Part shown: positions 27,421 to 34,782 of the stretch, piece after piece
How the letters are laid out: the number at the start of each line of letters is the position of its first letter
How positions within the stretch are numbered: the first letter of the stretch is position 1
NCBI GenBank assembly: GCA_965198495.1
Contig: CBDAPL010000001.1
Span: forward strand, 1,364,001-1,428,000
Direction of reading: 5' to 3'
Source: RH-AL1 sp965198495
GTDB lineage: Bacteria > Pseudomonadota > Alphaproteobacteria > Rhizobiales > Beijerinckiaceae
DNA: 64,000 nt
Translations under genes and position numbers: made by a program
The notes under the pieces: generated by a model
Databases searched by the model: none
What the model was told of the DNA's origin: nothing
Seen by the model: only the letters and a program-made list of their open reading frames with translations

Positions 27421-28320
27421 ATGAGCATTCTGATCGACGCGTCGACGAAGATCCTGATCCAGGGCTTCACCGGCGACAAGGGCACCTTCCACAGCCGCGA
27501 GGCGATCGCCTACGGCACCAACATCGTCGGCGGCGTCACCCCCGGCAAGGGCGGCCAGAGGCATCTCGACCGGCCCGTCTTCAACACCGTGAAGCAGGCC
27601 GTCGAGGCGACGGGCGCGGAGGCCTCGATCACCTTCGTGGCGCCGCCCTATTGCGCCGACGCGATCATGGAAGGCGCCGACGCCGGCCTCAGGCTGATCT
27701 GCTGCATCACCGACGGCATTCCCGCGCAGGACATGATGCGCGTGAAGCGCTACCTGCGCCGCTACCCCAAGGAGCGCCGCACGATGCTGGTCGGCCCCAA
27801 TTGCGCCGGCATCATCTCGCCCGGCAAGGCGATGCTCGGCATCATGCCGGGCAACATCTATTCGCAGGGCAACATCGGGGTGGTGTCGCGCTCCGGCACG
27901 CTCGGTTACGAGGCGGCCGAACAGCTGAAGGCGCTCGGCCTCGGCATCTCCACCTCGGTCGGCATCGGCGGCGACCCGATCAACGGCTCGTCCTTCCTCG
28001 ACCATCTCGAGCTCTTCGAGAAGGATCCCGACACGCACGCGGTGCTGATAATCGGCGAGATCGGCGGTCCGCAGGAGGCGGAAGCCGCCGCCTGGATCAA
28101 GACACACATGAGGAAACCGGTCGTCGGCTACGTCGCCGGGCTCACCGCGCCCAAGGGGCGCCGCATGGGCCACGCCGGCGCGATCATCTCGGGCGAGGGC
28201 GACAGCGCCAAGGAGAAGTCCGAGATCATGCGGAGCTTCGGCCTGACCGTGGCGGCAAGCCCCGGCGAGCTCGGCTCGACGATGGCCGGCGTGCTGCGCG
28301 AACACCAGAAGGCGGCCTAG
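27421..28320 (+). CDS. mtkB: Malate-CoA ligase (malate thiokinase) small subunit
   Basis: 299 residues, 11 bases after mtkA with GGGAGGATCGC as its ribosome-binding region. CoA-binding fold GFTGDKGTFHSREAIAYGTN, PGKGGQRH, and the phosphohistidine loop MGHAGAIISG (His near residue 251). It is the alpha subunit of the SucCD-like ligase. The following gene is malyl-CoA lyase, so malyl-CoA would be split to acetyl-CoA and glyoxylate. Confidence 0.88.
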   Translation: MSILIDASTKILIQGFTGDKGTFHSREAIAYGTNIVGGVTPGKGGQRHLDRPVFNTVKQAVEATGAEASITFVAPPYCADAIMEGADAGLRLICCITDGIPAQDMMRVKRYLRRYPKERRTMLVGPNCAGIISPGKAMLGIMPGNIYSQGNIGVVSRSGTLGYEAAEQLKALGLGISTSVGIGGDPINGSSFLDHLELFEKDPDTHAVLIIGEIGGPQEAEAAAWIKTHMRKPVVGYVAGLTAPKGRRMGHAGAIISGEGDSAKEKSEIMRSFGLTVAASPGELGSTMAGVLREHQKAA

Positions 28321-28330
28321 CCGCCGCGTA

Positions 28331-28480
28331 TATCCTCCCCCGCACGGCGGGGGAGGGGGACCATGCGAAGCATGGTGGAGGGGGCACCGGCCGCCTCAAG
28401 CACGTTGCGGAGGAATGTGTGCCCGCGCCCCCTCCACCGCCTTCGGCGGTCCCCCTCCCCCGTTTTACGGGGGAGGATAT
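28331..28480. repeat. Dispersed inverted repeat, copy B (between mtkB and mclA)
   Basis: Same element as at 16592: ATCCTCCCCCG arm, ACCATGCGAAGCATGGTGGA, a variable centre, CCCCTCCACCGCCTTCGGCGG, and GGGGGAGGATAT closing arm. It separates mtkB from mclA by 180 bases. On RNA it could fold into a long stem and so affect readthrough from mtkB to mclA. Its centre differs in sequence from copy A. Confidence 0.85.
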
Positions 28481-28503
28481 CTCTCCCGCCAAGGATTTTA
28501 CCC

Positions 28504-29499
28504 ATGAGCTTCACGCTGATCGAACAGGCCACGCCGCGCCTGCACCGCTCGGAACTCGCCGTGCCCGGTACGCAGGACGCGATGTTCGAAAAGTCGGCCC
28601 GGTCCGACGCCGACATCATCTTCCTCGATTGCGAGGACGCGATCGCCCCCGACGACAAGGAGCGCGCACGCTCCAACATCGTGCAGGGGCTGAACGATCT
28701 CGACTGGGGCACCAAGACGATGATGGTGCGCATCAACGGTTTGGACACGCACTTCTGGTACCGCGACGTCGTCGATATCGTCGAGGCCTGCCCGAGGCTC
28801 GACATGATCCTCATCCCGAAGGTCGGCGTGGCGCAGGACGTCTACGCCGTCGACGCGCTCGTCGCCAGCATCGAGATGGCGAAGAAGCGCACCAAACGAC
28901 TGGGCTTCGAGATCCTCATCGAGACGGCGCTCGGCATGGCCAACGTCGAGGCCATCGCGCAATCGTCGAAGCGCAACGAGGCGATGAGCTTCGGCATCGC
29001 CGACTACGCCGCCTCGACGCGGGCGCGCACCACCTCGATTGGCGGCGTGCACGCGGAATACGGCGTGCTGACCGACAAGGACGAGGCGGGCCACCGCGAT
29101 TACTTCTGGAACGACCCGTGGCACTACGCGCTGAGCCGGATGATGGTGGCCTGCCGCGCCTACGGTCTGCGCCCGATCGACGGGCCATTCGGCGACATCG
29201 GCGATCCGGAGGGCTACAAGGCCGCCGCGCGGCGCGCCGCTGTGCTCGGCTTCGAGGGCAAGTGGGCGATCCACCCGAGCCAGATCCCGCTCGCCAACGA
29301 AGTCTATTCGCCCTCCGAGGCGGAGGTGACCAAGGCCAAGCGCATCTTGGAGGCGATGGAAAAGGCGGCCAAGGAAGGCAAGGGCGCGGTGTCGCTCGAC
29401 GGGCGGCTGATCGACATCGCCTCGATCCGCATGGCCGAGGCCTTGATCAAGAAGGCCGGATCGATCGCCGCGCCGAAGATCGAGAAGAGCGCGGCCTAG
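28504..29499 (+). CDS. mclA: Malyl-CoA lyase (HpcH/HpaI aldolase family)
   Basis: 331 residues from ATG at 28504 with AAGGA upstream. Citrate-lyase-type barrel: RSELAVPGTQDAMFEKSA, IIFLDCEDAIAPDDKERAR, MILIPKVGVAQDV, LIETALGMANVEAIAQSS and FEGKWAIHPSQIPLANEV. It cleaves malyl-CoA to glyoxylate and acetyl-CoA, the step of the serine cycle that releases acetyl-CoA. The cluster hprA-mtkA-mtkB-mclA omits ppc, which sits before mclA in methylobacteria, and a repeat element lies there instead. Confidence 0.93.
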   Translation: MSFTLIEQATPRLHRSELAVPGTQDAMFEKSARSDADIIFLDCEDAIAPDDKERARSNIVQGLNDLDWGTKTMMVRINGLDTHFWYRDVVDIVEACPRLDMILIPKVGVAQDVYAVDALVASIEMAKKRTKRLGFEILIETALGMANVEAIAQSSKRNEAMSFGIADYAASTRARTTSIGGVHAEYGVLTDKDEAGHRDYFWNDPWHYALSRMMVACRAYGLRPIDGPFGDIGDPEGYKAAARRAAVLGFEGKWAIHPSQIPLANEVYSPSEAEVTKAKRILEAMEKAAKEGKGAVSLDGRLIDIASIRMAEALIKKAGSIAAPKIEKSAA

Positions 29500-29512
29500 C
29501 GTCGAGACGAAC

Positions 29513-29536
29513 ATGCCCGCGGAAGGTCGCGGGCAT
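29513..29536 (+). terminator. Hairpin after mclA, possible weak terminator
   Basis: ATGCCCGCG pairs perfectly with CGCGGGCAT around a 6-base loop, 14 bases past the mclA stop. It is not followed by a T-run on the plus strand, so intrinsic termination would be weak; it could also stabilise the mRNA end. Confidence 0.5.
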
Positions 29537-29598
29537 TGGGGCACACGAAGCCTGGATGAAGTGGGGCGGCCCGTGGCCGACCCGTCTTGTGCGGAAGA

Positions 29599-29859
29599 CT
29601 ACTTCTTCATCATCTTCTTTTTCATCATCATTTTCTTCTTCATCATCATCTTCTTGGACATCTTCTTGTGCATCATCATCTTTTTCTTCATCATCATCGG
29701 CTTCGACATCATCGGCGCCGGGGCGGGCTTCGGCGTGAAGATGTGGAACGGGTCGAGGTCGAGGCCGAGCGGATTGAGGTTGATGTCCTGCGCGAAGGCC
29801 GGGGCCGCAGCCATCATCAGAGCGCCAGCGAGCGCGATCGACTTGAACTTAGATACCAT
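29599..29859 (-). CDS. Secreted Met/Lys-rich low-complexity protein
   Basis: 86 residues from ATG at 29859, preceded by a strong GGAGGAG six bases upstream. A signal peptide is clear (KFKSIALAGALMMAAAPAFAQ; cleavage near residue 23). Short mature segment DINLNPLGLDLDPFHIF, then a tail made almost only of Met and Lys with single His and Ser residues (about residues 50-86), in a repeating MMM/KKK pattern. The pattern suggests metal binding (Met-rich copper chaperones) or polyanion binding; no family was recognised. It faces away from mclA. Confidence 0.75.
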   Translation of the reverse strand: MVSKFKSIALAGALMMAAAPAFAQDINLNPLGLDLDPFHIFTPKPAPAPMMSKPMMMKKKMMMHKKMSKKMMMKKKMMMKKKMMKK

Positions 29860-30035
29860 GCCAAGCTCCTCCAAGAGCATTTTTCAGCCATGAAACGGCC
29901 GGAATTTGGAATAGCGCCGCCACAGCTTGCTGTCGAGGCGAGAGCGCGGTCAAAGTAAACGCGCCGGCAAAGCGACGTTTTACGGCAACAGTGTTTCGCG
30001 AAAACGTCGAGCGCTATGCTTTTCGATGGACACCT

Positions 30036-30290
30036 CTACAAGCCGCCTTTGACGATGAGGAACCGCGCGACGCCATCGGCCCGCGCCTGACGCTCGAGGC
30101 CGTCGCCTTGCTCGCGGACGAGGTTCGGGATGTCGACGCCCGCGAGCGGGTCGGTGCAGAGCACCAGCAGGCGCGCGCCCGGCGCCATCGCGCGCAGCGC
30201 CTTGCGCGTGCGCAGCACCGGCAGCGGGCATTTGAGACCGCGCAGGTCGAGTTCTTGTGGCTCCGGCATGCCTTGCGCTATAGCGCTCAT
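30036..30290 (-). CDS. TusA-family sulfurtransferase
   Basis: About 84 residues from the ATG at 30290; a second ATG at 30269 fits the usual start better by homology, so the N-terminus is uncertain. Motif LDLRGLKCPLPVLRTRKALR contains the conserved CPxP cysteine that carries persulfide. TusA-type proteins pass sulfur to tRNA thiolation, molybdenum cofactor or other acceptors. Divergent from the methyltransferase gene. Confidence 0.88.
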   Translation of the reverse strand: MSAIAQGMPEPQELDLRGLKCPLPVLRTRKALRAMAPGARLLVLCTDPLAGVDIPNLVREQGDGLERQARADGVARFLIVKGGL

Positions 30291-30339
30291 GCTCGGCGCG
30301 CGGCAATCCCCGGCTTCCGCCCGCTTACGGGAAGACGTC

Positions 30340-31107
30340 ATGTCCGCCAGTCACCAGGCGCTGGTCGCCAAGCAGTTCGGCCCGCGCGCGCGGGCCTATG
30401 TCGAGAGCGCCGACCACGCCGCCGGCGCGGATCTCGAGCATCTGGCGGCGCTGGTGCGGGACCGCCGCGACGCGCGGGTGCTCGATCTCGGCTGCGGCGG
30501 CGGGCATGTCGCTTTCACCGTCGCCCCGCATGTCGGCGACGTCGTCGCCTACGATCTCTCCGAGGCGATGCTCGAGGCCGTCCGCGACGAGGCGCGGGCG
30601 CGCGGTCTCGCCAACATCGGCACGCGGCGCGGCACGGCGGAGGCGCTGCCCTTCCCGGATGCCAGCTTCGACATCGTGGTCACCCGCTTCAGCGCCCACC
30701 ACTGGTACGACCTCGACGCCGGCCTCGCCGGCATGCGCCGCGTGCTGGCGCCCGATGGCCTTGCCGTGGTGATGGATACGGTGGCGCCCGGCGTTCCGGC
30801 GCTCGACGCGTTCCTGCACGAGATCGAACGGCTGCGCGATCCCTCGCACGTCCGTGATCAAGCGCCGGCCGATTGGGTCGCCGCCCTGCGCCGATCCGGC
30901 TTCGCGCCTTCGGTGCCGCGCTTGGCGCGATTGCGGCTTGGCTTCGCGGCGTGGGTCGCGCGGATCGGCACGCCGGACGCGCAGGTTTGCGCCATCCGCG
31001 CGCTGCAGGCCGCCGCCGCGCCCGAGATCAAGGAGCATTTCGCGCTGGAGGCGGACGGCTCCTTCACCATCGACACGATGACGATCGAATGCCGGAGCGC
31101 CGCGTGA
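30340..31107 (+). CDS. Class I SAM-dependent methyltransferase (methyltransf_11 type)
   Basis: 255 residues from ATG at 30340. SAM motif I VLDLGCGGGHVAFTVA, then DLSEAMLEAV, GTAEALPFPDASFDIVVTRFSAHHW and RVLAPDGLAVVMD, i.e. a ubiquinone/menaquinone- or small-molecule-type methyltransferase. It overlaps the start of mobB by 19 bases, so the two are an operon. Substrate unknown. Confidence 0.9.
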   Translation: MSASHQALVAKQFGPRARAYVESADHAAGADLEHLAALVRDRRDARVLDLGCGGGHVAFTVAPHVGDVVAYDLSEAMLEAVRDEARARGLANIGTRRGTAEALPFPDASFDIVVTRFSAHHWYDLDAGLAGMRRVLAPDGLAVVMDTVAPGVPALDAFLHEIERLRDPSHVRDQAPADWVAALRRSGFAPSVPRLARLRLGFAAWVARIGTPDAQVCAIRALQAAAAPEIKEHFALEADGSFTIDTMTIECRSAA

Positions 31108-31637
31108 AGGTCATCGGGCTGGCCGGCTGGAGCGGCGCCGGCAAGACGACGCTGCTCGTCAAGCTGATCCCGGCGCTTGCGGCACGCGGGGTGAGCGTCT
31201 CGACGCTTAAGCACGCCCACCATGATTTCGACATCGACAAGCCGGGCAAGGATTCCTTCCTGCATCGAGAGGCGGGCGCACGCGAGGTGCTTGTCGCATC
31301 CGGCAAGCGCTGGGCGCTGATGCACGAGCTGCGCGCCGCGCCGGAGCCGGACCTCGCCGGCCTGCTGTCGCATCTGGCGCCGGTCGATCTCGTCCTCGTC
31401 GAGGGCTTCAAGCGTGACGCGCACGCCAAGATCGAGGTGCATCGGGTCGGCAACGGCAAGCCCTTCCTCTACCCCGACGATCCCGCCATCGCGGCGCTGG
31501 CGAGCGACGCGCCGCCGCCGTTCGGGCGCTTGCCGCGCGTCCACCTCGACGATGTCGAGGCGATCGCCGACCTTGTGCTGGCGCACGCCCTGCCGCTCGG
31601 CGAGACCACGAGCCGGCTCGCCGATCGTCGCGCGTAA
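31089..31637 (+). CDS. mobB: Molybdopterin-guanine dinucleotide biosynthesis protein MobB
   Basis: 182 residues. Walker A GWSGAGKTTLLVKL near the start, VSTLKHAHHDFDIDKPGKDS, then LVEGFKRDAHAKIEVHR as the Walker B/GTPase-type region. MobB binds GTP and assists MobA in making bis-MGD cofactor for formate dehydrogenase-like enzymes. It starts inside the methyltransferase gene at an ATG at 31089; a GTG at 31104 is an alternative. The neighbours point to formate or C1 metabolism. Confidence 0.9.
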   Translation: MPERRVKVIGLAGWSGAGKTTLLVKLIPALAARGVSVSTLKHAHHDFDIDKPGKDSFLHREAGAREVLVASGKRWALMHELRAAPEPDLAGLLSHLAPVDLVLVEGFKRDAHAKIEVHRVGNGKPFLYPDDPAIAALASDAPPPFGRLPRVHLDDVEAIADLVLAHALPLGETTSRLADRRA

Positions 31638-31754
31638 GCTGGGCAACGCGATCCTGCCGCGCGCAACCTCTCGTCGCTCGAAAATGGCAGCGGGAACCAT
31701 GCAGACGCAACGGCCCATTGATTGAGGGCTGTGCATCGAGGGCGCGCGCCGCGG

Positions 31755-32116
31755 CTAATGAATGCCGAAGACGGCCTTGATTTGAGTTTGGAACAGGGTC
31801 ATTGCGGCAATGACGCCGCTTACAGCGACGAACATCCAGAGGCAGGTTTTAAGCACGAACCATTTGTCGACAAACTTCTCGATCTTGCCAGTACGAACGA
31901 AAGATTGTTTTGCGCTGCTTTCGCATCAAGCTTGGCGTCGATCGAGGCGAGACGTGTCTCGATTTTACTGATGTCGGTTACAGCGGCTTTCGCGTCGAGT
32001 TTAACATCAATCGCGGCGAGACGAACATTGGTCGCCGCCGCTTGATCAAGCAACTTGTCAATCTTGCCGTCAAGCTTCTCGAAGTGCTTTTCTAAAACGC
32101 CTAATCGATATTCCAT
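31755..32116 (-). pseudogene. Frameshifted coiled-coil protein with C-terminal membrane helix
   Basis: Minus-strand frame 1 reads MEYRLGVLEKHFEKLDGKID, then heptad-like repeats (KLDAKAAVTDISKIETRLASIDAKLD). In the next frame, from about 31885, a membrane anchor is coded: GKIEKFVDKWFVLKTCLWMF, VAVSGVIAAMTLFQTQIKAV, ending at 31755. A single-base shift joins them. Such coiled-coil/helix proteins of about 120 residues are common in phages and mobile elements. The stretch is A+T-richer than its neighbours, indicating foreign origin. Whether both halves were ever fused in frame needs the ancestral sequence. Confidence 0.75.
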
Positions 32117-32314
32117 GTCATCGTCCGTTGGTCCGTCGCCACCGCCACTTGCTCCGCGCCTCAAGCTACGATTGGACGTCGCGTCAAAACGCTTTTCTTC
32201 GTTACTGACGACTAGTTGCGGAGGCTGCCGGGACGATCGCGCCCCAATCTATGAGAGCGTCGGCGCTCGCATGGAGAGTAAACCAGGAGTTGATTACGCA
32301 AAGGTCACCTTTTT

Positions 32315-33169
32315 CTATGAGTTAAGCGCCGTCCCTTTGGCGACGATCGCCGTCGACAGTTCCGAGACCGGCGCCTTCGGCCCTCGGGCGTGGCGCAGCA
32401 GGATGAAGTCGAGCGGGCCGAGGGCGGGAAGCCCGGCGTCGGGTCCGATCTCCACCAGCCCCTTCGGCACGAGCTTGCGCGCCAAGGCGGTGATGCCGAG
32501 GCCGGCGCGCGCCGCGGCGACGACGCCGCTGAGATTGTCGCTCGTGCAGGCGACGCGCCACGCGACGCGCGCCTGGCTGAGCGCGGTGAGCGCGATGGAG
32601 CGCGTGATGCTCGGCGGCGGGTAGAGGATCAGCGGCACGGCGCTCGCGCCGTCGACGGCATCGGCGGTCGCGCCCGCCCAGACGATCTCGTCGCGCCAGA
32701 CGCATTCGCCGCGCTCGTCGCCCGGCCAGCGCTTGCACAGCACCACGTCGAGGTCGCCGGCGTCGTAGCGCGCGATGAGCGTGCTCGACAGGGCGATGGT
32801 GAACTCGAAGTCGACGTCCGGATGATCGCTCATGAAGGTCTTCAGCACCGACGGCAGCCAGGTGAGGACCAGATCCTCCGACGCCCCGAAGCGGACGCGC
32901 CCACGCAGCTTGGTCCCGGCGAAATGGCGTTCGGCACGTTCGCTCGTCTCGAGGATCGTGCGGGCGAAGCCGATCAGCGCCTCGCCTTCCGAGGTGAGCG
33001 CGACGGAATGCGTGTCGCGCAGGAAGAGCTGTCGGCCAAGGCATTGTTCCAGGCGCTTGACGTGGTCGCTCACCGTCGACTGGCGCATCGAAAGCTTACG
33101 GCTCGTCTCGGAGAAGCTGTTGCCTTCGGCGATGACGAGGAACGTGCGCAGGAGAAGCGGATCGAGCAT
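32315..33169 (-). CDS. LysR-family transcriptional regulator of the oxalate module
   Basis: 284 residues from ATG at 33169. HTH with NSFSETSRKLSMRQSTVSDHVKRLEQCLG, then the LysR effector-binding domain (LRGRVRFGASEDLVL, VDFEFTIALSSTLIARYDAGDLDVVLCKR). It is divergent from the oxalate decarboxylase gene with a 148-bp spacer containing a T-N11-A dyad. LysR regulators usually control the divergent neighbour, so oxalate or a related acid is the likely effector. Confidence 0.9.
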   Translation of the reverse strand: MLDPLLLRTFLVIAEGNSFSETSRKLSMRQSTVSDHVKRLEQCLGRQLFLRDTHSVALTSEGEALIGFARTILETSERAERHFAGTKLRGRVRFGASEDLVLTWLPSVLKTFMSDHPDVDFEFTIALSSTLIARYDAGDLDVVLCKRWPGDERGECVWRDEIVWAGATADAVDGASAVPLILYPPPSITRSIALTALSQARVAWRVACTSDNLSGVVAAARAGLGITALARKLVPKGLVEIGPDAGLPALGPLDFILLRHARGPKAPVSELSTAIVAKGTALNS

Positions 33170-33203
33170 CGCGCGATGATGCCTCATCCACCAGGATCCG
33201 GCG

Positions 33204-33218
33204 ATCGGAAAAACCGAT
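33204..33218. promoter_or_regulatory. Candidate LysR binding dyad
   Basis: ATCGG-AAAAA-CCGAT is a perfect 5-bp inverted repeat with the T-N11-A spacing typical of LysR sites. It sits between the divergent LysR gene and the oxalate decarboxylase gene, about 100 bases before the latter's start. Assignment is by pattern and position only. Confidence 0.6.
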
Positions 33219-33317
33219 AACGCTTGCCATGATTTTCCGTCTACCGGCGCGCGGGTGCCGGTTCCATTCTGCCGCGACGTCGTCACGAAAGATGCGGCGC
33301 ACGGGAGATGGACGAAC

Positions 33318-34529
33318 ATGGACAGCAATCGACGCGCGTTTCTCGGCAACGCGGCACTCGGCGCGGGAAGCCTCGTCGCGCTCGCCGGCGCCGCCCACGC
33401 GGATACCGCGGCGGCGCCCGCCAGCCTGTCGGACAAGGGCAAGCCGGGGCAGGGGGGCTTCGCCCGCCAGGCGCAGGAGCTGCCGCCCGGCGCCAAGGTC
33501 GCCTACCATAATCCCGAGGATGTCGGCGCGATGCCCGAGTTCCACTACTCGCTCGACGGCACCTCGCCGAAGGTGCTGACGGGCGGCTGGGCCAAGGAGG
33601 CGACGGTCCACCATTTCCCGATCGCCAAGGGGATCGCCGCCGTCCACATGTTCCTCGATCCCGGCGCCTCGCGCGAGCTGCACTGGCACGCCATCGCCGC
33701 GGAATGGGCCTTCGTCATCGAAGGCCAGTGCCAGACCGTTGTGCTGACGCCGGAGGGCACGAGCGAGATCAACAATTACAAGCCGGGCGACCTGTGGTTC
33801 TTCCCCAAGGGGCACGGGCACGCGATCCAGACGATCGGCGACAAGCCGTGCCACTTCCTGCTGTCGTTCGACAACGGCGCCTTCTCCGAACACGGTACCT
33901 TCTCGATCACCGACTGGATCAACGTCACGCCCAAGGAGATGCTCGAGCTCAACTTCGGCCTGTCGAAGGAGGCGCTCGACGCCTTCCCGAAGGGCGAGGT
34001 CTACATCCAGGCCGGCCCGATCGTACCGGTGTCCGAGGCCGTGGACGCGCCCTGGCCGAAAGAGTCGACGCACAAGTTCCAGCTGACCCGCGACCCGCGC
34101 GCGGTGCGCGATTTCGACGGCGGCACGTTCCAGCTCGCCAGCGTCGACGAATGGCCGATCTCGAAGTCCATGTCGGGCGGTCGCATGGTCATCAAGCCGG
34201 GCCAGATGCGCAAGATGCATTGGAACGTCAACGCCAACGAGTTCCAGTACTATCTCAAGGGCAAGGCGCAGGTGGCGATATTCGGCTCGGGCGGTCGCGG
34301 CAAGGTCGCCGAGTTCGGCCCGGGCGACGTCGCCTACATCCCGCAGGGCTTCGGTCACGCGATGCGCAACATCGGCGACGAGGACGTCGAGATGATCCAG
34401 ACCTGGGACAACGGCAAGTTCGAGGAGATCGACCTCAACCGCTGGATCCAGACGACGCCGAAATACACGTTGTCGAACAACCTCGTCGGGGTTCCCGACG
34501 CGACGCTCTCCAAGCTCAAGCAGGCCTGA
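33318..34529 (+). CDS. Bicupin oxalate decarboxylase (Tat-exported)
   Basis: 403 residues. A twin-arginine signal (NRRAFLGNAALGAG) precedes two cupin domains. Cupin 1 has the Mn ligands HWHAIAAEW (His, His, Glu) and GHGHAIQ. The lid SEHGTF keeps the Glu of the OxdC SENST loop that defines decarboxylase over oxidase activity. Cupin 2 has MHWNVNANEFQYY, where Asn303 replaces the second His ligand; the later GFGHAM His is kept. Product: formate and CO2 from oxalate. Downstream are a hairpin terminator and an oxalate/formate antiporter gene. Confidence 0.91.
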   Translation: MDSNRRAFLGNAALGAGSLVALAGAAHADTAAAPASLSDKGKPGQGGFARQAQELPPGAKVAYHNPEDVGAMPEFHYSLDGTSPKVLTGGWAKEATVHHFPIAKGIAAVHMFLDPGASRELHWHAIAAEWAFVIEGQCQTVVLTPEGTSEINNYKPGDLWFFPKGHGHAIQTIGDKPCHFLLSFDNGAFSEHGTFSITDWINVTPKEMLELNFGLSKEALDAFPKGEVYIQAGPIVPVSEAVDAPWPKESTHKFQLTRDPRAVRDFDGGTFQLASVDEWPISKSMSGGRMVIKPGQMRKMHWNVNANEFQYYLKGKAQVAIFGSGGRGKVAEFGPGDVAYIPQGFGHAMRNIGDEDVEMIQTWDNGKFEEIDLNRWIQTTPKYTLSNNLVGVPDATLSKLKQA

Positions 34530-34569
34530 GCGAACTCCTTCGGAGAACCGGACTGTCGGCTAGCGCATG

Positions 34570-34600
34570 ACCGGCCTGTCACCCCGACAGGCCGGTTTCG
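34570..34600 (+). terminator. Rho-independent terminator of the oxalate decarboxylase gene
   Basis: ACCGGCCTGTC pairs perfectly with GACAGGCCGGT around a 5-base loop, followed by TTT. It lies about 40 bases past the decarboxylase stop and separates it from the transporter gene, so the two may be transcribed separately. Confidence 0.85.
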
Positions 34601-34782
34601 CCGCTCATGCCGCTCGGCTCTAAGTCTCGGGAAAAGCACACGAACCCGGCCACTCCGTCGATCGCCGTTGTGTCGGATGGCCTATAGACACGCGGCGAAT
34701 TAATCGCGCAAAACGCTCCCCCAAAAACATTTACACGTTCGATCGGGCGATCGAATCGCGCGATCGGCAAAGGAAGGGTGTT

